Below, piece by piece: positions 44,317 to 53,940 of a DNA stretch of 64,000 bases (the first letter of the stretch is position 1; every line of letters starts with the position of its first letter). The stretch comes from an uncultured bacterium (lineage in GTDB: Bacteria; Actinomycetota; Coriobacteriia; Coriobacteriales; Coriobacteriaceae): assembly GCA_905215755.1 (NCBI GenBank), contig CAJMRE010000007.1, positions 1-64,000 of the forward strand. The letters are read 5' to 3'. The notes below the pieces were generated by a model. It was given only the letters and a program-made list of their open reading frames with translations, did not search any database and was not told where the DNA came from. The position numbers and the translations under genes are program-made.

Positions 44317-45282
44317 CTAGTACGTCGCCTTGTAACGGTTGACCTTCTCGCGATAGTCGCGCGCGTCGGCCTCGCGCAGCTTGGTCATGGCATCGCGCTC
44401 GTCATCAGACAGGTTCGTGGGAACCTGCACCTTGATCTCGACAAGCAGTGCACCGGTGCGCCCGCGATGCTTAACGTCGGGCGCACCCATCTCCTTAAAG
44501 CGGAACTTCTTGCCCGTCTGGGTGCCAGCGGGCACCTTCAGACGAACCGTCGCGCCGCCGGGCGTCGGCACGTCCACCGTGCAGCCGAGCGCCGCCTCAT
44601 AGACCGAGACCGGTACCTCCATGGTCACGTCGGCACCTTTACGCTTAAACAGCGGATGCTCCTCCACGTGCGTGGTCACGACCAGGTCGCCGCGCTCGCC
44701 GCCGGCAACACCATACTCGCCGCGACGTTTGTAGCGCAGCTTGCCGCCGTCGACCGCGCCCGCGGGGACCGAGACCGTAATGGTCTGCTGCTCGCCTGTC
44801 GAGGGAATGCGATAGGTGACCTTGTGCGTCACGCCGCGAAACGCGTCCTCGGCCGTCACATCGACGGTCAGCGACAGGTCGCCGCCCTTGCGAGCGCGGC
44901 TGCGACCCGCGCCGGCACCGGCAGCGCCCGCAGCCCCGGCAAAGCCCGAGCCCCAATCGCTGCCCCAGGCGCCGTTGCCGCTAAAGATGCTGTCGAAAAT
45001 GTCGCCCCAGCCACTGGCGCCCGCGCCGGCACCGTAGCCGCCGCCATACGCGCCGCCCGCGCCCGGCATGCCGCCAAACATGAGCATCTGGTCGTACTCT
45101 TTGCGCTTCTTCTCGTCCGAAAGCGTCTCGTAGGCCTCGCTGATCTCCTTGAACTTGGCCTCGTCGCCGCCGGCATCGGGGTGATATTTTTGCGCGAGCT
45201 TGCGAAACGCGCTCTTGATCTCTTTGTCGGAGGCGCTCTTGGATACGCCCAGGATGTCATAGAAGGTTTTGCCTGCAGCCAT
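44317..45282 (-). CDS. dnaJ: DnaJ co-chaperone lacking the zinc finger
   Basis: A 321-residue J-domain protein. The J domain has [20 protein letters not shown], the HPD tripeptide in KYHPDAGGD, and ends EYDQMLMF. A Gly/Ala-rich linker (about 75-130) leads to the two C-terminal beta domains ([39 protein letters not shown]). The four CXXCXGXG zinc motifs of classical DnaJ are absent, so this is a type II (CbpA-like) protein. It stimulates DnaK. It follows grpE after 107 bp containing two GC-rich hairpins. Confidence 0.95.
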   Translation of the reverse strand: MAAGKTFYDILGVSKSASDKEIKSAFRKLAQKYHPDAGGDEAKFKEISEAYETLSDEKKRKEYDQMLMFGGMPGAGGAYGGGYGAGAGASGWGDIFDSIFSGNGAWGSDWGSGFAGAAGAAGAGAGRSRARKGGDLSLTVDVTAEDAFRGVTHKVTYRIPSTGEQQTITVSVPAGAVDGGKLRYKRRGEYGVAGGERGDLVVTTHVEEHPLFKRKGADVTMEVPVSVYEAALGCTVDVPTPGGATVRLKVPAGTQTGKKFRFKEMGAPDVKHRGRTGALLVEIKVQVPTNLSDDERDAMTKLREADARDYREKVNRYKATY

Positions 45283-45304
45283 CGTAGCTCCTCTCCTGTT
45301 TCAT

Positions 45305-45326
45305 CCGCCGCCCAGCGGGCGGCGGC
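45305..45326 (-). promoter_or_regulatory. GC hairpin before the dnaJ ribosome binding site
   Basis: CCGCCGCCCAGCGGGCGGCGG forms a near-perfect stem about 25 nt before the dnaJ start on the minus strand. It could protect the processed transcript or modulate dnaJ translation. Confidence 0.45.
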
Positions 45327-45356
45327 TCATGCTGTCATATGGCACTTGGTCAGAAA

Positions 45357-45386
45357 GGGCCCCGGGTGTTGCCCCGGGGCCCTTCT
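45357..45386 (-). terminator. hairpin between grpE and dnaJ
   Basis: GGGCCCCGGG (45357-45366) and CCCGGGGCCC (45373-45382) form a very stable 10-bp stem directly after the grpE stop; on the minus strand TTTCTG follows. It is likely a partial terminator or processing stabiliser that sets the dnaK-grpE to dnaJ-hspR ratio. Confidence 0.6.
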
Positions 45387-45389
45387 CAA

Positions 45390-46232
45390 TTACTCCTCGG
45401 TGCTCTCGGCCGTATCGGCCGTAGCATCCTCGGGCGCCGCTTCGGGCTCCGGTGCGGGGCGCTTCTCGCCACCGTAGGTCACCGTCACCATCGCGGAGCG
45501 CAGGATGCGATCCGCCATGCGGTAGCCCTTCTGGTACACGTCGTTGACGGTCTCGTCGTACTGCGATGCGTCCTCGACGCGGCCCACAGCCTGGTGCTCG
45601 AGCGGATCGAACGCCTCGCCCTTGGGGTCGATGGGCTCAACGCCCTCGTGCGCAAACACGTCGAGCAGCTTGGCATGCACCGCGTCGACGCCGTCGACGA
45701 ACTGCTTAAAGTCGTCGGCAAGCTCCTGACTGCGGGCATGGTCGATCGCACGCTCGATATCGTCGACCACCGGCAGCAGCGCAGTGACGAGCTTCTCGGT
45801 CGCGCGCTCGCGCTCGGCGATACGCTCGTTGGCGGTGCGGCGACGGAAGTTCTCCCAGTCGGCCTGCAGACGGGCGGTGCGCTCGGTGGCGTCCTTTGCC
45901 TTGTCCTCGGCGGCCTTCTGAGCCTCTGCCGCAGCATCGAGCTCACTGCGCACGTCGGCAAGCTCCTTTTGGGCCTGCTCGAACTTGAGCTTAAAGTCGT
46001 TATCGGCGGCTTCCTCACCGGCGCGGATAGCGGCTTCCACCATCTCGTCCTCGGTCATCGTCGCCTCCTTGTTGGAATCCTCTACCTGGTTCTCGGCAGC
46101 CTCGGCGGCCTCGGCCTCGTTGGCCTCGGTATCGTCGACGGCCTCTACGGGAATCTTCACGTCCTTCTCCTCAGAGTCAACGGGGGCGGCGCCAGCGGCA
46201 GCCGCCACCGTGCGAGCTTTACGGGCGGACAT
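45390..46232 (-). CDS. grpE: nucleotide exchange factor GrpE
   Basis: A 280-residue GrpE, longer than the usual 200 because of an acidic, Ala-rich N-terminus. The long coiled coil (KLKFEQAQKELADVRSELDA) and the core motif DWENFRRRTANERIAERERA are followed by LLPVVDDIERAIDHA and the C-terminal beta domain with QYDETVNDVYQKGYRM. It releases ADP from DnaK. It begins 2 bp before the dnaK stop ends, so it is tightly coupled. Confidence 0.95.
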   Translation of the reverse strand: MSARKARTVAAAAGAAPVDSEEKDVKIPVEAVDDTEANEAEAAEAAENQVEDSNKEATMTEDEMVEAAIRAGEEAADNDFKLKFEQAQKELADVRSELDAAAEAQKAAEDKAKDATERTARLQADWENFRRRTANERIAERERATEKLVTALLPVVDDIERAIDHARSQELADDFKQFVDGVDAVHAKLLDVFAHEGVEPIDPKGEAFDPLEHQAVGRVEDASQYDETVNDVYQKGYRMADRILRSAMVTVTYGGEKRPAPEPEAAPEDATADTAESTEE

Positions 46233-46234
46233 GA

Positions 46235-48127
<1,893 letters not shown>

Positions 48128-48236
48128 TAGAAATTCCCTCTCTCTTGTGCGTTCGCGCCGTGTCGGCGGACTGCCGCGCGACGCTTCGGCTTGTCTTTCA
48201 GGATGTAGTGTATCCCCTTATGGGCCGGAATATACA

Positions 48237-48263
48237 AAATCTAAGTCAATTCATATAAGATTT
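48237..48263. promoter_or_regulatory. heat-shock motif upstream of dnaK
   Basis: AAATCTAAGTC-N5-ATATAAGATTT, 110 bp before the dnaK start. It is identical to the clpB site in all 22 defined positions and in spacing. Probable HspR operator. Confidence 0.65.
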
Positions 48264-48401
48264 CTTATCTCCGAGAGTTTAGGTTCTCGAATGCGCAGGT
48301 AGATGTGCTGATTGAGTTCTGAGCAGATCTATTGAGATCTATGTAGAGATGGCTGAGGTTTGAGGCTGGAGCCGCGCAGGGCGGCTTTGGAGCTACCCCG
48401 G

Positions 48402-48447
48402 GGAAAGCGCGACCCGTTTTGGACGCCAATTCTGGGTTGCGCTTTCC
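48402..48447. repeat. 14-bp inverted repeat, GGAAAGCGC type
   Basis: GGAAAGCGCGACCC (48402-48415) and GGGTTGCGCTTTCC (48434-48447), one mismatch, around 18 nt. Seen once in this window. Confidence 0.65.
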
Positions 48448-48497
48448 AAAAGCTCGCTCAATCGCTCAATATTTCAAGTCACCTTTAGCTAACATTT

Positions 48498-48530
48498 GCG
48501 CAGCTCAACGGCCCCACCTGCGCGTTTTTT
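48498..48530 (+). terminator. orphan rightward terminator
   Basis: GCGCAG (48498-48503) and CTGCGC (48518-48523) form a short stem, followed by G and TTTTTT (48525-48530). No rightward gene lies upstream for more than 10 kb, so it could end an unannotated small RNA or limit antisense transcription. Confidence 0.5.
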
Positions 48531-48582
48531 AGTAAACCTTGGCATACTCGGCGAACGGTATGAAGATGCCGGTCAGAGGGTA

Positions 48583-48610
48583 TTGCAAACGGTCGCTCCC
48601 GTGGTATGTT
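48583..48610 (+). promoter_or_regulatory. ferredoxin promoter
   Basis: TTGCAA (48583-48588) and TATGTT (48605-48610) with a 16-bp spacer, 62 bp before the ferredoxin ATG. Confidence 0.6.
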
Positions 48611-48671
48611 TTTGCCCGAATCAAACCGACGCACATCGCCTGTAGCGTCGGTCAACAGAGAGGAAACTACC

Positions 48672-48857
48672 ATGGCTCATCCCGTAATTGATGCCGACGA
48701 GTGCATCGCTTGTGGCGTTTGCGTCGACTCCTGCCCCGCTGGCGTTCTGGAGCTCCAGGACGTCGCTACCGTCGCTGACGAAGACTCCTGCGTCGCCTGT
48801 GGCGCTTGCCAGGACGCTTGCCCCGCTGGCGCGATCACCGAGATCGTCGAGGAGTAA
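48672..48857 (+). CDS. 2[4Fe-4S] ferredoxin
   Basis: A 61-residue clostridial-type ferredoxin. Two identical-pattern motifs, CIACGVCVDSCPAG and CVACGACQDACPAG, supply eight cysteines for two [4Fe-4S] clusters. GAGAGGAAACTACC precedes the ATG. It is monocistronic, with its own promoter and a strong terminator. It is the natural electron carrier for the pyruvate:ferredoxin oxidoreductase at the left edge and possibly for the flavoprotein at 25951-28728. Confidence 0.96.
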   Translation: MAHPVIDADECIACGVCVDSCPAGVLELQDVATVADEDSCVACGACQDACPAGAITEIVEE

Positions 48858-48900
48858 CAACTCCCCCACTTGCACACTCAAAAGTACACCGTGCACAAAA

Positions 48901-48940
48901 AAAGGAGGCCTCCGCATCGCCGCGGAGGCCTCCTTTTGCA
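48901..48940 (+). terminator. terminator after ferredoxin
   Basis: AAAGGAGGCCTCCGC and GCGGAGGCCTCCTTTT form a perfect stem of 14 bp or more ending in TTTT. Confidence 0.92.
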
Positions 48941-48977
48941 TGTGTGGGCAGCTAATTTGGAGCGGGACCCTTGGCAG

Positions 48978-49040
48978 TTGCGGTGGAATAGTTCCTGTTT
49001 TATGGCTTGGATGCCGATTTTAGGAACTATTTCACCGCAA
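48978..49040. repeat. TTGCGGTG palindromic element, copy 2
   Basis: Arms identical to those at 21722-21783 with a different 25-nt centre. It ends 19 bp past the niaR stop codon. Confidence 0.85.
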
Positions 49041-49059
49041 CTTATAGATGCGGCGTCGA

Positions 49060-49605
49060 CTAGGACAAATCGTCTTCGTAGGGCATCAGGTCTGCTAGGT
49101 AGCCTTTCTCCTTGAGCATCGCCTCGATCTCGTCGAGGGTCTGTTCGTCTTCCGCCGCAATGCGATGGAAGTGATAGCCGCTGGTCACCGTGAGCAGCGG
49201 GAAGCTCTTGCCGCTGGCAATGCCCTCCAGGTAGCGCTCGATATCGCGACGGTTGCGAATGTCCAGGTCGGCCGTGATCTTGCCGTACACGCGATGGTTG
49301 ACGATCACGTTGAGCACGGCACCGCCCGCGTCGACGATACTCGTGAGCTCGTCACCCGCCTGTTCCACGCTATGGTGCACCTTGACCAGGCGCGTGGGAA
49401 CAGCCGGGCTGCTCTCGGCCTCCTGCAGTACATAGCCGCGATTGGTGGCCACGATGTCGTGCCCATCGGCACGCAGCAGGGCGATGTCCTGCACCACAAC
49501 CTGGCGGCTCACACCCACCTCGCGAGCAAGCGCGCTGCCCGAGACCGGGCCTTTGGCTCCCTCGAGCACGCCCATGATGGCACGGCGACGCTCGCGGGCG
49601 TTCAT
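49060..49605 (-). CDS. niaR: NAD biosynthesis repressor NiaR
   Basis: A 181-residue regulator. The N-terminal helix-turn-helix (RRAIMGVLEGAKGPVSGSAL, AREVGVSRQVVVQDIALLRA) is followed by the 3H domain with three conserved histidines (LVKVHHSVEQAGDEL, VNHRVYG, SGYHFHRI), which binds niacin with a metal. It represses NAD synthesis or niacin uptake genes. Its ATG overlaps the nadC stop by one base, so it is translated with the operon it probably controls. Confidence 0.95.
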   Translation of the reverse strand: MNARERRRAIMGVLEGAKGPVSGSALAREVGVSRQVVVQDIALLRADGHDIVATNRGYVLQEAESSPAVPTRLVKVHHSVEQAGDELTSIVDAGGAVLNVIVNHRVYGKITADLDIRNRRDIERYLEGIASGKSFPLLTVTSGYHFHRIAAEDEQTLDEIEAMLKEKGYLADLMPYEDDLS

Positions 49606-50465
49606 TATTTACCGTCCAGCAGACGCAGGTGCTTAAGCGAAAGATCGAGGATCGGCGCAGAGTGCGTCAACGCTCCCGAGCTAATAAAGTCGACGCCCAG
49701 GTCGGCCAGGGCGCGAATATTGTTGGCGTCCACGTTGCCCGAGCACTCGGTCTTGGCGCGACCGGCGATAAGCTCAATCGCAGCGGCCATGTCGTCGTGC
49801 GTCATGTTGTCGAGCATGATGATGTCAGCGCCGGCATCCACGGCCTCGCGCACCATTTCGAGGTTCTCGCACTCAATCTCGACCGTCGTGGTAAACGACG
49901 CATGGGCGCGTGCCATCTCGATCGCACGCGCCACGCCACCGGCGGCGTCGATATGGTTGTCCTTGAGCATGACAGCCGTCGACAGGTTGTAACGGTGGTT
50001 GCTGCCGCCGCCGATCTCGACCGCCGCCTTCTCGAAGACGCGCATGCCCGGCGTGGTCTTGCGCGTGTCGACGAGCACGGTCTTGGTGCCCTCGAGCGCC
50101 GCGGCCATCTGATGCGTATAGGTAGCGATGCCGCTCATGCGCTGCAGGTAGTTGAGCGCCACGCGTTCGCCCGAAAGCAGCACGCGCGCGTCGCCGCGCA
50201 CCTGGCCCACGTGGTCGCCGGCGTGCACCTCGTCGCCATCGGCGACATCAAACAGCACCGAGCTCTGCGAATCCAGCAGCTCGAAGGTGCGGGCGAACAC
50301 ATCCAGGCCGGCGATGATGCCGTCGGCCTTGGCGATGAGCTCCACCGTGGCAGGACGCGCCGTGGGGCATACACTCGCCGTACTCACATCCTCAAAGGTG
50401 ATGTCCTCGCGCAGAGCCTGCAAAATCAGATCATCGACGACGAGTTTCATGGTAATGGGATTCAT
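49605..50465 (-). CDS. nadC: quinolinate phosphoribosyltransferase
   Basis: Converts quinolinate and PRPP to nicotinate mononucleotide. The 286-residue length is normal. Visible are GERVALNYLQRMSGIATYTH, VLVDTRKTTPGMRVFEKAAV, GGGSNHRYNLSTAVMLKDNH and the PRPP-site region DIIMLDNMTHDDMAAAIEL. The ATG at 50465 has GGAGGAG (inside the end of nadB) 6 nt upstream. Confidence 0.97.
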   Translation of the reverse strand: MNPITMKLVVDDLILQALREDITFEDVSTASVCPTARPATVELIAKADGIIAGLDVFARTFELLDSQSSVLFDVADGDEVHAGDHVGQVRGDARVLLSGERVALNYLQRMSGIATYTHQMAAALEGTKTVLVDTRKTTPGMRVFEKAAVEIGGGSNHRYNLSTAVMLKDNHIDAAGGVARAIEMARAHASFTTTVEIECENLEMVREAVDAGADIIMLDNMTHDDMAAAIELIAGRAKTECSGNVDANNIRALADLGVDFISSGALTHSAPILDLSLKHLRLLDGK

Positions 50466-50468
50466 GGT

Positions 50469-51845
50469 CTACTCCTCCACGGCCTGCGTGCCGGCGGCAC
50501 GGGCCAAATCATCGATTGCAAGGGTGTCGGCGCTCAGGGCGCGGTGACGTCCGTCGAGCGCAGGCTCGCCAGCCTGCTCCACGGCCAGCGACTCGCCGGT
50601 ACGCATGTACCAGGCGGCGCGGCGGCCCCAGACCAGAGACTCGAGCAGGCTGTTGGAAGCCAGGCGATTCTTGCCGTGAACGCCGTTGCAGGCCGTCTCG
50701 CCCGCGGCGTAGAGCTCGGGCATCGAGGTGCGGCCGTCCTTGTCGACCCACACTCCGCCCATAAAGTAGTGCTGCGTGGGCGTGACGGGAATGGGCTCGT
50801 CCAAGATGTCGCGGCCGTCCTCCAGGCAGCGCGCGCGGATGTTGGCAAAGTGCCCGGTCACCACGTCCCGCTCGACGGGCGCAAAGCTCAGCCACTCGTG
50901 CTCGGTACCGTCCTGCTTCATCTGCTCGCGAATGGCGGCAGCGACCACGTCGCGCGGTTGCAGCTCGTCAGTAAAGCGCTCGCCGGCGGCATTGAGCAGA
51001 ATCGCGCCCTCGCCGCGGCAGCTCTCGCTGATCAGGAAGGTGCGGCCCGGCTGCGGCGAGAACAATCCAGTGGGGTGAATCTGAACGTAGTCCAGGTGCT
51101 CCATCGTAATGCCGTGCTCCTGGGCGATATAGCAGGCGTCACCGGTGAGCTGCGGGTAGTTGGTCGAGTGGTCGTATACGCCACCGATGCCGCCCGTCGC
51201 CCACAGCGTATGGCGGGCATGGATCTTAAACGGCTCGCCCGCACGCACGCCCTCGGCGGCGTTTGCCAGCTCATCGGCGGGACGAACCGAGTCGTCCTCG
51301 TCCACGGAAACAGCGACGACGCCGGTGCACACCGCGGCGCCATCGCGCTCGTCGGTCAGGATGTCGGTCATGGCCACGTGCTCAAGAATCTGCACGTTAT
51401 CCAGCTTGCGCACGGCCTGGAGCAACTTGGTCGTGATTTCCTTGCCCGTAATGTCGGCATGGAAGGCGATGCGCGGGCGGCTGTGCGCGCCCTCGCGGGT
51501 AAAGTCGAGGCTGCCATCGGCCTTGCGCTCAAAGTCCACGCCCATGGCCAACAGGTCGTTGATGACCGAGCGGCTCGAGCGGATCATGATGTCGACGCTC
51601 TCGCGGCGGTTCTCGTAATGACCGGCGTGCATGGTGTCCTCAAAGAAGGCGTCGTAGTCCGGGCCCTCGGGCAGCACGCAGATGCCGCCCTGCGCGAGCA
51701 TCGAGTCGCACTCGTCGACAGCGCCCTTGGAGAGCATGATCACGCGCGTACTCGTCGGCAGATTGAGAGCCGCGTACAGGCCCGCCACGCCGCAGCCGGC
51801 AATAACGACGTCGCACTCCATATCGGGGTATTGTTTGGTTTCCAC
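50469..51845 (-). CDS. nadB: L-aspartate oxidase
   Basis: FAD enzyme that oxidises aspartate to iminoaspartate for quinolinate synthesis; under anaerobiosis fumarate is the acceptor. I chose the GTG at 51845 (VETKQYPDMECDVV), which has GGGAGAGG 6 nt upstream, giving 458 residues. It shows the FAD motif VVIAGCGVAGLYAALNL, MLSKGAVDECDSMLAQGGIC and, later, HYFMGGVWVDKDGRTSMPEL and GETACNGVHGKNRLASNSLL. It sits between nadA and nadC; a 33-nt palindrome separates it from nadA. Confidence 0.95.
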   Translation of the reverse strand: METKQYPDMECDVVIAGCGVAGLYAALNLPTSTRVIMLSKGAVDECDSMLAQGGICVLPEGPDYDAFFEDTMHAGHYENRRESVDIMIRSSRSVINDLLAMGVDFERKADGSLDFTREGAHSRPRIAFHADITGKEITTKLLQAVRKLDNVQILEHVAMTDILTDERDGAAVCTGVVAVSVDEDDSVRPADELANAAEGVRAGEPFKIHARHTLWATGGIGGVYDHSTNYPQLTGDACYIAQEHGITMEHLDYVQIHPTGLFSPQPGRTFLISESCRGEGAILLNAAGERFTDELQPRDVVAAAIREQMKQDGTEHEWLSFAPVERDVVTGHFANIRARCLEDGRDILDEPIPVTPTQHYFMGGVWVDKDGRTSMPELYAAGETACNGVHGKNRLASNSLLESLVWGRRAAWYMRTGESLAVEQAGEPALDGRHRALSADTLAIDDLARAAGTQAVEE

Positions 51846-51862
51846 AGGAATCCTCTCCCTTG

Positions 51863-51895
51863 AATGTGACAAAGGGACTGTCCCTTTGTCACATT
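51863..51895. repeat. 33-nt near-perfect palindrome between nadA and nadB
   Basis: AATGTGACAAAGGGAC, a single T, then the exact complement. It starts 3 bp past the nadA stop and ends 17 bp before the nadB start. It carries the GGGAC core seen in other repeats of the window. Confidence 0.85.
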
Positions 51896-51898
51896 GGC

Positions 51899-52924
51899 TT
51901 AGCGCGCTGCGTACTCGAGCATGCGGTCGAGCGTGAGTTTGGCCTGGTCGGCAGCCTCATCCGACACGCCGATCTGAACCTCGCCCTCGCCCGTCTCCAG
52001 GCAGCGCACGAGCTTTTCGAGTGTGATGAGATCCATGTTGACGCAGGTGGGCTGCACCGCGGGGAAGTAAAACTTCTTGCCGATGCCCTGGCAGCGGCGC
52101 TCGAGCTCGTAGAGCACGCCGCGAACCGTCACGATGATGAACTCGCTCGCGTCCGACTCCTCGGCATACTTGATGATGCCGGCGGTGGAGCCGATGTAGT
52201 CGGCCTCGGCAAGGACGTCGGCCTTGCACTCGGGGTGCGCCAGAACGAGCGCGTCGGGATGCGCCTCCGTCGCGTCGACAATCTGCTCGACGGTGATGAT
52301 GTGGTGACGCGGGCAGTAGCCGTTGTTAAGGATGACGTGCTTTTGCGGCACCTGCTCGGCCACGAAACGGCCCAGGTTCTGGTCGGGAATGAACAGGATG
52401 TGCTGCTGCGGTAGCTCGGAGACGATCTTGACGGCATTGGAGCTGGTGACGCACACGTCGCTCCAGCTTTTGATCTCGACCGTCGAGTTGACGTAGCAAA
52501 CTACGGCGAGGTCGTCGCCGTACTCGGCGCGCGCCGCGTCGACCGTCTCGCGCTTGACCATGTGCGCCATGGGGCAGTCCGCGCCCGGCTCGGGCAGCAG
52601 CACGGTCTTGGTGGGGTTGAGCAGCTTGGCGCTCTCGCCCATAAACTCCACGCCGCATAGCACGATGGTCTGCTGCGGCAGGCTCTTGGCGAGCTTTGCC
52701 AGGTAGAAGCTGTCGCCGACGTAATCGGCCACAGCCTGAACCTCGGGCGCCACGTAATAGTGCGCCAGGATCACCGCGTCACGTTGGGTTTTTAGTTGCT
52801 GAATGGCCTCGACGAGCTCTGCGGGCACCAGCGCCGCGCGCTCCGTTGCCGTCGTTGCCGATGCTAGGCCGGCCGCAATATCGCGTGCAAGCTCCGACGC
52901 ATCCATGTTCGCGCTCTGTGCCAT
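51899..52924 (-). CDS. nadA: quinolinate synthase
   Basis: Iron-sulfur enzyme that condenses iminoaspartate with dihydroxyacetone phosphate. 341 residues from the ATG at 52924 (AGGGG 5 nt upstream). Motifs: AHYYVAPEVQAVADYVGDS, CGVEFMGESAKLLNP, PEPGADCPMAHMV, CYVNSTVEIKSWSDVCVTSS, and a late cysteine in AVQPTCVNMDLITLEKL; three of the cysteines should hold the [4Fe-4S] cluster. First gene of the nadA-nadB-nadC-niaR operon. Confidence 0.97.
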   Translation of the reverse strand: MAQSANMDASELARDIAAGLASATTATERAALVPAELVEAIQQLKTQRDAVILAHYYVAPEVQAVADYVGDSFYLAKLAKSLPQQTIVLCGVEFMGESAKLLNPTKTVLLPEPGADCPMAHMVKRETVDAARAEYGDDLAVVCYVNSTVEIKSWSDVCVTSSNAVKIVSELPQQHILFIPDQNLGRFVAEQVPQKHVILNNGYCPRHHIITVEQIVDATEAHPDALVLAHPECKADVLAEADYIGSTAGIIKYAEESDASEFIIVTVRGVLYELERRCQGIGKKFYFPAVQPTCVNMDLITLEKLVRCLETGEGEVQIGVSDEAADQAKLTLDRMLEYAAR

Positions 52925-52959
52925 CAAGGCCCCTCTCTATTGGCGAATCTTGGGGCTTT

Positions 52960-53009
52960 AGTATGACACCTGGCTTTACAGCTGACAAGACAGCTGTAAA
53001 GCCAGGTGT
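52960..53009 (-). promoter_or_regulatory. nadA promoter overlapped by a 44-bp palindrome (NiaR operator candidate)
   Basis: ACACCTGGCTTTACAGCTG (52966-52984) and its exact complement (52991-53009) flank six bases. On the minus strand TTGTCA (52988-52983) and CATACT (52965-52960) form a promoter with a 17-bp spacer whose -35 lies in the palindrome centre. Binding of a repressor such as NiaR would block it. Confidence 0.7.
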
Positions 53010-53217
53010 AAAGTTGAAATAAAGATTCAATCATGCGGCGGGTCCATTTTCGGACTGGCAAGCTCAGGATAGTCGAGCGCTCGATAGCGCAGGGGGCATC
53101 TTTCGACACCGCGATATCGCTCGGCGCGAGTTGCGCACCGTGGGGCGCAAATGGGGTGTACCTCCGTGAGCGGCAAGCGTCCGGTATGGCAAAATCGAGG
53201 TACTAAGGGGGCCCGAT

Positions 53218-53940
53218 ATGCTCAAAATTATCGCTTGCGACGACGATATCGCTTTTCTAGATAGACTGCACCAGATGATCGACCGCTGGTCGGCCGAGAC
53301 GGGCACGGCGGTCGACGTTGCGCTCGTCACGCGCGGCGAGGACCTGCTGGCCCGCCATACCGCATCGCGCGCCGATATCATCCTGCTCGACATGATCATG
53401 CCGCTCGTCAACGGCATGGACACCGCGCGCGAGCTGCGTCAATCCGACACCGCTGTACGCCTGGTGTTTTTGACCTCGTCGCCCGAGTTTGCGCTGGAGT
53501 CCTACGAGGTCCGCGCCTTCGACTACCTGCTCAAGCCCGTAACCTACGAACGCCTGGCGCAGCTGCTCGATGAGCTTTCGAGCATGCGACCCGCGGCGAC
53601 CGACGAGCTCGTCATCAAAACGTCTTTTGGCTACCACGCCCTGCGCCTATCCGACATCGAATATGCCGAGGCGCGCAACAAGCACGTGGTGTTCCACCTG
53701 CGCGACGGGCGCGATATCGAGGCGCTCGAACCGTTTCGCAGTATCGAGGACCAGCTGGCCCAACACGCGACCTTCTTTAAATGCCACCGCAGCTACCAGG
53801 TCAACCTGCGCAACATCGACCACTTCAACCGCACGGAGATCGTCATGCGCTCGGGCGCGTGCATCCCGTTGGCCCGCAGCTGCAAGCAGGGATTCCAGGA
53901 TGCCTACTTTGCGGCACGGTTCGAGGGCGGGAGGCGCTAA
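53218..53940 (+). CDS. LytTR-family response regulator
   Basis: A 240-residue regulator of the AgrA/ComE type. The receiver domain has IIACDDDIAFLD (acidic pocket), ILLDMIMPLVNGMDTAREL with the phosphoacceptor aspartate, and FLTSSPEFALESYEVRAFDY followed by LLKPV. The C-terminal LytTR DNA-binding domain reads ALRLSDIEYAEARNKHVVFH, FKCHRSYQVNLRNIDHFNR and VMRSGACIPLARS. Its stop overlaps the kinase start, so the two are co-translated. Confidence 0.94.
   Translation: MLKIIACDDDIAFLDRLHQMIDRWSAETGTAVDVALVTRGEDLLARHTASRADIILLDMIMPLVNGMDTARELRQSDTAVRLVFLTSSPEFALESYEVRAFDYLLKPVTYERLAQLLDELSSMRPAATDELVIKTSFGYHALRLSDIEYAEARNKHVVFHLRDGRDIEALEPFRSIEDQLAQHATFFKCHRSYQVNLRNIDHFNRTEIVMRSGACIPLARSCKQGFQDAYFAARFEGGRR

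Larger units (their letters stand above)
48128..48671. other. 544-bp gap: dnaK control region, palindrome, possible small RNA, ferredoxin promoter
   Basis: No coding sequence is convincing. From left to right it holds the heat-shock motif (48237-48263), a 14-bp inverted repeat (48402-48447), a rightward terminator-like hairpin with T6 (48498-48530) that follows no annotated gene, and the ferredoxin promoter (48583-48610). An unrecognised short transcript ending at 48530 is possible. Confidence 0.5.
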
